Assembly: GCA_001443485.1 (NCBI GenBank)
Contig: LDXQ01000014.1
Span: forward strand, 1-42,018
Length of the DNA stretch: 42,018 nucleotides
From: Candidatus Sysuimicrobiota bacterium CSP1-3
Lineage (GTDB): Bacteria; Sysuimicrobiota; Sysuimicrobiia; Sysuimicrobiales; Humicultoraceae
Reading direction: 5' to 3'
This document shows positions 36,767 to 42,018 of the stretch, piece by piece; within the stretch, counting starts at the first letter, position 1, and the number at the start of each line of letters is the position of its first letter. The notes under the pieces are model-generated. The model ran no database searches. It saw only the letters and a list, made by a program, of their open reading frames with translations, and had not been told where the DNA came from. Both the position numbers and the translations under genes were made by a program.

Positions 36767-37780
36767 TCAGAGCAGACGGAGTTGGGTGGGCCGGGCGAAT
36801 TCGGCGCGGGTCAGCGGCGAAGACGGCGGCGCGGCCCGACGCGGCGGGCCGGCGAAGCCCGCGTGCCCCTTCAGGGCGGCCACGACCTGCTGGATCCGCT
36901 GCTGAGTGGCGCGCGGCGCGTACTTGCCGCGGTAGAGGCGCTCGTACTCCGGGACGAGTTCCGGCCGCTTGTGCTCCAGGTACTCGAAGAAGGCCTGCTT
37001 CGTAACCTCGCCCAGGTGGAGGGTGTTGGTGAAGAGGGCCGACGCCCCGTACTCTTTCGCCGCCGCCACGACTGCGGCCAGCTGCTCCTCCCCGTCGGTG
37101 ATGCCCGGGAGGACAGGCGCCAGCAACACGCCCGTGGGGATCCCCGCCTCCGCGAGGGCGCGCATCGCCTCCAGGCGGCGCTGCGGCGGGGGGACGTCGG
37201 GCTCAATCTCACGGGCGATCGCCGGATCGACCGTTGTGATACTGAACATCACCAGGGCTCCCGGACCGCCGGCCAGTTGGCGCAGGATGTCGCGGTCGCG
37301 CACGATCATCGTGGACTTGGTCACCAGCGCCGCCGGGGTGTCGTGGTCGCGCAGGGCCTCCAGGATCTGCCGGGTGATCCGGTACGCGCCTTCCGCCGGC
37401 TGGTAGGGATCGGTAGCCGTGCCGATGTGCACCTGCTCCCGCCGCCAGGTGGGCCGGGCCAGTTCCTGGCGCAGGATATCGGGGGCGTTCACCTTGACAA
37501 AGATGCGCGATGACCAGTCGTTGACCCCGTCCTGGTCCAGGTACCAGTGGGTCACCCGGGCGAAGCAGTAAGGGCACGCAAACGCGCATCCTCGATAGGG
37601 GTTGATCGACCACTTGAACGGCATCCCTTGGACGCGGTTGAGGACCGACTTGACCTGGATCTCCACCCACTCAACCTGAGGAGTGATCCTCCGGCCGGTG
37701 GCGCGGAACAGCCTGACGGGATTGGGGCCCGCGACCTTCCGCGGAGCTGTAGTAGGGGAGGGTCGGACTGTCACCGCCAT
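36767..37780 (-). CDS. SPL-family (spore photoproduct lyase-like) radical SAM protein
   Basis: SINPYRGCAFACPYCFARVTHWYLDQD (CxxxCxxC), HIGTATDPYQPAEGAYRITRQILEAL, LVTKSTMIVRDRDIL, MFSITTVDP, EPDVPPPQRRLEAMRALAEAGIPTGVLLAPVLPGITD. Confidence 0.9.
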   Translation of the reverse strand: MAVTVRPSPTTAPRKVAGPNPVRLFRATGRRITPQVEWVEIQVKSVLNRVQGMPFKWSINPYRGCAFACPYCFARVTHWYLDQDGVNDWSSRIFVKVNAPDILRQELARPTWRREQVHIGTATDPYQPAEGAYRITRQILEALRDHDTPAALVTKSTMIVRDRDILRQLAGGPGALVMFSITTVDPAIAREIEPDVPPPQRRLEAMRALAEAGIPTGVLLAPVLPGITDGEEQLAAVVAAAKEYGASALFTNTLHLGEVTKQAFFEYLEHKRPELVPEYERLYRGKYAPRATQQRIQQVVAALKGHAGFAGPPRRAAPPSSPLTRAEFARPTQLRLL

Positions 37781-37798
37781 CGTGAGGCCATATTAATA

Positions 37799-37812
37799 CG
37801 AACATATGTTCG
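37799..37812. promoter_or_regulatory. LexA/SOS box (Gram-positive type, CGAACATATGTTCG)
   Basis: Perfect 14-bp palindrome matching CGAAC-N4-GTTCG, 18 bp upstream of the radical SAM ATG. Confidence 0.75.
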
Positions 37813-37959
37813 CGTCAAGCCTGTTGCCCTCGCTGGGTGAAATCGGGGCATGGGCTACACCAGGGGAGCCAATTCGGCTGTCTAACGGATGCCGGGGCCT
37901 GTTGGGGACGGCCAGCCAGCCCGCGCAGCGTGCAGAACCACGAGGGACTAAAGGAGCGT

Positions 37960-39513
37960 ATGATGCCTCTATCGCTCAGGATCAGCACAACCACCCTCGT
38001 TTGGGCCAACAGGCTTTTTGTCCTGTTCGTCGGCCTGGCCCTGGGGGCCGCCGTGCTGGGACTCCCCGGCGCCTCTGCCGCCCCGGCCAGACCCGACCGC
38101 CCCAACATCATCTTCATTCTCACCGATGACCTGGATGCGAAGTCGATCTCTGTCATGCCGCAACTGAAGACTCTGATCGCGGATCAGGGGACGACGTTCA
38201 CCAACTTCTTCGTGACCTACGCCCTGTGCTGCCCGTCGCGCAGTTCCATCCTCCGCGGTCAGTACGTGCGCAACCACCAGGTCCTGACCAATACGCCGCC
38301 GAGCGGCGGCTTCGAGAAGTTCCAGGCGGTCGGCAACGACCAGTCCACGATCGCCACCTGGCTCAAGGCCGCGGGATACCGGACCACGCTGATGGGGAAG
38401 TACCTGAACGGCTATCCGGACCGGAACAATCCGACCTACGTGCCGCCCGGGTGGGACGAGTGGTACAGCCCGGTCACGGGCAGCGCGTACGGCAACTACA
38501 ACTACCGGATGAACGAAAACGGCAGGTTGGTCGAGTATGGGAACACGCCGCAGGACTACCTGACCGACGTCCTGGCGCGAAAGGCGTCGGACGTCATCAG
38601 GCGCGCCACGCGGGACGGGACGCCGTTCTTCATTTATCTGGCCACCTACGCGCCGCACGCCCCGGCCACGCCGGCGCGGCGGCACGCCAACGCCTTCCCC
38701 AACACGACCGCCCCGCGACCGCCCTCCTTTAATGAAGCCGACGTCAGCGACAAACCGGCCTGGGTGCAGGACCTGCCGCTGCTCAGCCCCGAGCAGATCA
38801 CCCGCATCAATGAGCAGTACCGCGTGCGGCTGCGCTCCCTGCTGGCTGTCGACGACCTGCTGGCGACGCTCGTGGATGTCCTGCAGAATACGGGGCAGCT
38901 CGGCCGGACCTACATTCTCTTCACCTCCGACAACGGGTTCCACCTGGGCGAGCACCGGATGCTCATGGGCAAGAACACCGCCTACGACGAAGACATCCGC
39001 GTCCCGCTCATTGTGCGCGGACCGGCCGTCCCCGCGCGCCGCACCCTGGAACACCTGACGCTGAACATCGATCTGGCGCCGACGTTTGCGGAACTGGCGG
39101 GGGCCGCCGTGCCCGCCTTCGTGGACGGCCGGTCACTCGTCCCGCTGCTCGGAGCGACGCCACCACCGCTGGCGCAGTGGCGGCAGGCATTCTTAGTGGA
39201 ACACTACGTCGAGCCGAGACGCGCCGAACCTCCGGGGGCCGGCGAGCGCCGCGCTCCGGTGCGACGCGGCGGGGGCGTCCCGGACCTCAACGGGATCCGG
39301 ACGCAGAATGCGATCTACGTCGAATACGGCACCGCCGACCGCGAACTGTACAACCTGATGACTGATCCCTACGAACTGCAGAATCTGTTGCGCACAGTCC
39401 CCGCGGATCTCGTGGCGCAGTTCGCCGCCCGCCTGGCCGACCTGCGGCGCTGCGCCGCGGCGCCCTGCCGAACCGCGGAGAACGCGCCGGTCCCGGTGAT
39501 CGGAAACCGCTAA
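37960..39513 (+). CDS. Type I (formylglycine) sulfatase
   Basis: AAGGAG RBS; signal-like segment LFVLFVGLALGAAVLGLPGASAAPA; RPNIIFILTDDLDAKS; CCPSRSSILRGQ (CxPSR); GKYLNGYP; FTSDNGFHLGEHRMLMGKNTAYDEDIRVPLIVRGP. Confidence 0.9.
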   Translation: MMPLSLRISTTTLVWANRLFVLFVGLALGAAVLGLPGASAAPARPDRPNIIFILTDDLDAKSISVMPQLKTLIADQGTTFTNFFVTYALCCPSRSSILRGQYVRNHQVLTNTPPSGGFEKFQAVGNDQSTIATWLKAAGYRTTLMGKYLNGYPDRNNPTYVPPGWDEWYSPVTGSAYGNYNYRMNENGRLVEYGNTPQDYLTDVLARKASDVIRRATRDGTPFFIYLATYAPHAPATPARRHANAFPNTTAPRPPSFNEADVSDKPAWVQDLPLLSPEQITRINEQYRVRLRSLLAVDDLLATLVDVLQNTGQLGRTYILFTSDNGFHLGEHRMLMGKNTAYDEDIRVPLIVRGPAVPARRTLEHLTLNIDLAPTFAELAGAAVPAFVDGRSLVPLLGATPPPLAQWRQAFLVEHYVEPRRAEPPGAGERRAPVRRGGGVPDLNGIRTQNAIYVEYGTADRELYNLMTDPYELQNLLRTVPADLVAQFAARLADLRRCAAAPCRTAENAPVPVIGNR

Positions 39514-41097
39514 ACGCTGACGGTTGCCGGCCCGAACGTTACGGCCGCGCCGCGCTGGGGCGCTCGTAGCCTCCGGGGCGGAAACGCCGTAGATCTCGCC
39601 AAACTTCTGCCACAGGTAGTGCAGGTACGGCCCCGGAGTGAGCCGGTTGCCGGTGGCCCGCTGCAGCAGGTCCTGCGGGAAGAACTTGCGCCCGTGCCGG
39701 TGCACGTGCTCCCGCAGCCATCCCAAGAGCGTGCCGAACTCCCCCCGGCCGAACTCCTCCGTCAGCCCGGGGTGCGCCCGCTGCGCCGCTTCGAGAAGCT
39801 GCGCCGCCATCACGTTACCCAGGGTGTAGGTGGGGAAGTAGCCGATCGAGCCGCTGGCCCAGTGGATGTCCTGCATCACGCCGTCGGCGTCGTTCGGCGG
39901 CGTGACCCCCAGGTACTCGCGCATCTTGGCCTTCCAGGCCTCCGGTGCGTCCTCTACGTTCAGTGATCCTTCCAGCAGCGCCTTCTCCAGTTCGAAGCGC
40001 AGGATGATGTGCAGGTTGTAGGTCACCTCGTCGGCTTCGACCCGGATGAGGCTCGGTTCCACTTTGTTGACCGCCCGGTAGAACATCTCCGCGTCCACGT
40101 CGGCCAGTTGCTCCGGGAACACCTCCCGGAGCTTCGGGAAGTTGTGCCGCCAGAAGGGGCGGCTCCGGCCGACCAGGTTCTCCCACATCCGCGACTGCGA
40201 CTCGTGCACACCCAGGCTGGCCCCGCCCGCCAGCGGCGTGCGCTCCAGGGAGGGGGCGATGCCCTGCTGGTACATGGCGTGTCCGGCTTCGTGGAAGATC
40301 GCAAAGACGGCCGGGTTGAAGAAGTGGCGGTCAAACCGCGTGGTGATGCGCACATCGTCGCGGCTGAAGCTGGTGGCGAAGGGATGGGGCGCGCGGTCGA
40401 GGCGGCCGCGCGCGAGGTCGTAGCCGAACGCCTGGGTGACGGCCAGCGCAAACGCCTCCTGCTTCGCCTCGTCGTATTCACGGTGCACGACGCCGTCGTC
40501 GACCACCTGCCCCCGTTCGGCGATCGCCCGGACGAGCGGCACGGTCCCCTCCCGCAGCCGCACGAACAGGTCGGCCACCTCGGGCGAGGTCATCAGCGGT
40601 TCGTATAGATCCAGCAGCGCGTCGTAGGGATGATCCGTGTAGCCCAGATAATCGGCGGTGCGGCGGGCGTAGTCCACCATCTGCTGCAGGTGCGGGCGGA
40701 ACGCCGCAAAGTCGTTGGCCGGGCGGGCCTTCCGCCACACCTCCACGCTGAGGCTGGAGGCGCGGCGCCGCTCCGCGACAAACTCGGACGGCAACTTCGT
40801 CGCCTGATCGAAGTCGCGCCGCGTCATCCGGACCAACGCCGCCTCGTCGGCATCCGGGTTGAGGCGGTCGAGCACGGCTTCGGCCGCCTCCAGCAGTTCG
40901 CGCGTCCGCGGCGCGGTGAACATCTCGTGAATAGTGCGGCTGAGGGTGGCCAACTGCTCGGCCCGCGCCTGGCCCCCGCCCGGCGGCATGTGCGTCTGCT
41001 GGTCCCAGCCGAGGACGGCGGCCGCGTGGCGCAGGTCGACGATGGGTGCGAGGTGCGCCTTGAGTCGCTGCACGGCGTCAAAGAAAGTGTCGGGCAT
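39193..41097 (-). CDS. Carboxypeptidase Taq (M32) family metallopeptidase; C-terminal ~110 aa is probably read-through
   Basis: LGWDQQTHMPPGGGQARAEQLATL, FHEAGHAMYQQG (HExxH), GVHESQSRMWEN, SGSIGYFPTYTLGNVMAAQL; family C-terminus near YLHYLWQKFGEIYG at about 39590. Confidence 0.88.
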   Translation of the reverse strand: MPDTFFDAVQRLKAHLAPIVDLRHAAAVLGWDQQTHMPPGGGQARAEQLATLSRTIHEMFTAPRTRELLEAAEAVLDRLNPDADEAALVRMTRRDFDQATKLPSEFVAERRRASSLSVEVWRKARPANDFAAFRPHLQQMVDYARRTADYLGYTDHPYDALLDLYEPLMTSPEVADLFVRLREGTVPLVRAIAERGQVVDDGVVHREYDEAKQEAFALAVTQAFGYDLARGRLDRAPHPFATSFSRDDVRITTRFDRHFFNPAVFAIFHEAGHAMYQQGIAPSLERTPLAGGASLGVHESQSRMWENLVGRSRPFWRHNFPKLREVFPEQLADVDAEMFYRAVNKVEPSLIRVEADEVTYNLHIILRFELEKALLEGSLNVEDAPEAWKAKMREYLGVTPPNDADGVMQDIHWASGSIGYFPTYTLGNVMAAQLLEAAQRAHPGLTEEFGRGEFGTLLGWLREHVHRHGRKFFPQDLLQRATGNRLTPGPYLHYLWQKFGEIYGVSAPEATSAPARRGRNVRAGNRQRLAVSDHRDRRVLRGSAGRRGAAPQVGQAGGELRHEIRGDCAQQILQFVGISHQVVQFAVGGAVFDVDRILRPDPVEVRDAPAASHRSAALAGPRRFGASRLDVVFH

Positions 41098-41117
41098 GTC
41101 CGATCTCGTGCCTCCTC

Positions 41118-42018
41118 TCAAGGCTGCGGTACTGCCTCCCACCAGTCCCCCTGCACGACGTCGGAGAGGTCAAACACCATCAACCCGTCGGTGAGTTCGG
41201 CGGCGGCATGCAGGGCTCCCCTGCCCCGGTCGCGGTCCCCTGCATACACCTGCAGCCAGATGCCGCCGACGACCGGCGTGCCTCGCGTCACCTCGCGCGC
41301 CAGCAGCGCGCCGCCGGCGACGCTGCGCCAGGAAGGCGCGCCCTGCCGGAGGGCCTCCCCGCGGGAGACCGCACGATAGTACAGACCGACCAACACATAG
41401 TCGAGGTGCGGGAGCAGCGTCGCGTCACTCCACGCCGGGCTCCACGCCGCAAAGAGCGGCGGCGCATCGGCGCGCCCCCAGTTCTGCCCGACTTCAAACA
41501 CAGTCGGGTACCAGGCCCCGACATACATGGCCAACGGGATCTCCGGCCGGACCTGGTGCACCACTCGCTCGGCGGCCCGCACGAATCCCCGGATCACCGA
41601 GGCGCGCCACGCCACCCACGAGGTGAAGAGGGGACCCGGTTGCATGGTCCCGTCCGACGAGACCTGCACGATTTCTTCCGGCCAATTCGCCATCGGCCGC
41701 CCCAGCACTGCCTCGAAGCGCGCCCGGCTAAGGTCGGAGAAGTCCGCCGTCAGATCAGCGTAGCGCGCTCGGTCGAGGACAATCCCATCCACCGCGTACT
41801 GCGAGACAATCTCCCATAGCACCGCCAGTTCATAGAGCTGGACCTCCGGGTGCGCGGGATTGGCGTAGACGATCGTACCCGGCGCCCCCGACGCGGGCAC
41901 GAAGCGGACCCCCGTTCCTTCGCCCGCCCGCATCACATGCACGCTCTGCCACTCCGGCCGGTCGAAGGCCTTGCCCACTCCCTCGCGCACCAGACCTTCC
42001 CCGAAGACGTTCACCGCG
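41118..42018 (-). CDS. Glycosyl-hydrolase-like (GHL10 / family 10-like TIM barrel) protein, 5' truncated at window edge
   Basis: YANPAHPEVQLYELAVLWEIVSQYAVDGIVLDRARYADLTADFSDLSRARFE, a motif of putative glycosyl-hydrolase family 10-like proteins; frame open to the window end. Confidence 0.7.
   Translation of the reverse strand, partial: AVNVFGEGLVREGVGKAFDRPEWQSVHVMRAGEGTGVRFVPASGAPGTIVYANPAHPEVQLYELAVLWEIVSQYAVDGIVLDRARYADLTADFSDLSRARFEAVLGRPMANWPEEIVQVSSDGTMQPGPLFTSWVAWRASVIRGFVRAAERVVHQVRPEIPLAMYVGAWYPTVFEVGQNWGRADAPPLFAAWSPAWSDATLLPHLDYVLVGLYYRAVSRGEALRQGAPSWRSVAGGALLAREVTRGTPVVGGIWLQVYAGDRDRGRGALHAAAELTDGLMVFDLSDVVQGDWWEAVPQP

Noticed and set aside
1-42018. CRISPR arrays, toxin-antitoxin pairs, restriction or other defence genes, transposons
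   Set aside because: Searched by eye for regularly spaced repeats, transposase/integrase motifs and defence-domain signatures; none found.

Overview
42 kb GC-rich bacterial chromosomal window with about 38 protein-coding genes and three tRNA genes (Thr-CGT, Val-CAC, Glu-TTC). I found no rRNA, CRISPR array, transposase or integrase. The most unusual locus is a minus-strand operon at about 1.4-8.3 kb. It encodes a class III nucleotidyl cyclase-AAA protein, a translationally coupled TPR partner, a PNPOx-like flavin domain fused to a cyclic-nucleotide-binding (CNB) domain, an RnfD/NqrB-like membrane domain fused to a CNB domain, and an NADPH-dependent FMN reductase. A third, standalone CNB gene converges on it. 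I propose this as a candidate cAMP-controlled flavin/redox module. Other notable regions: (i) a large muropeptide/MurNAc salvage locus (NamZ, AmiE-like hydrolase, AnmK, MurQ, Opp-type permeases and a CUT1 sugar ABC transporter); (ii) an overlapping sigma factor / LytS-like kinase / LytTR regulator cassette; (iii) a perfect Gram-positive-type LexA box in front of an SPL-family radical SAM gene; (iv) an AT-richer adenosine deaminase gene ending 1 bp from the 3' end of tRNA-Val. Product calls come from reading protein motifs only; no database search was run.
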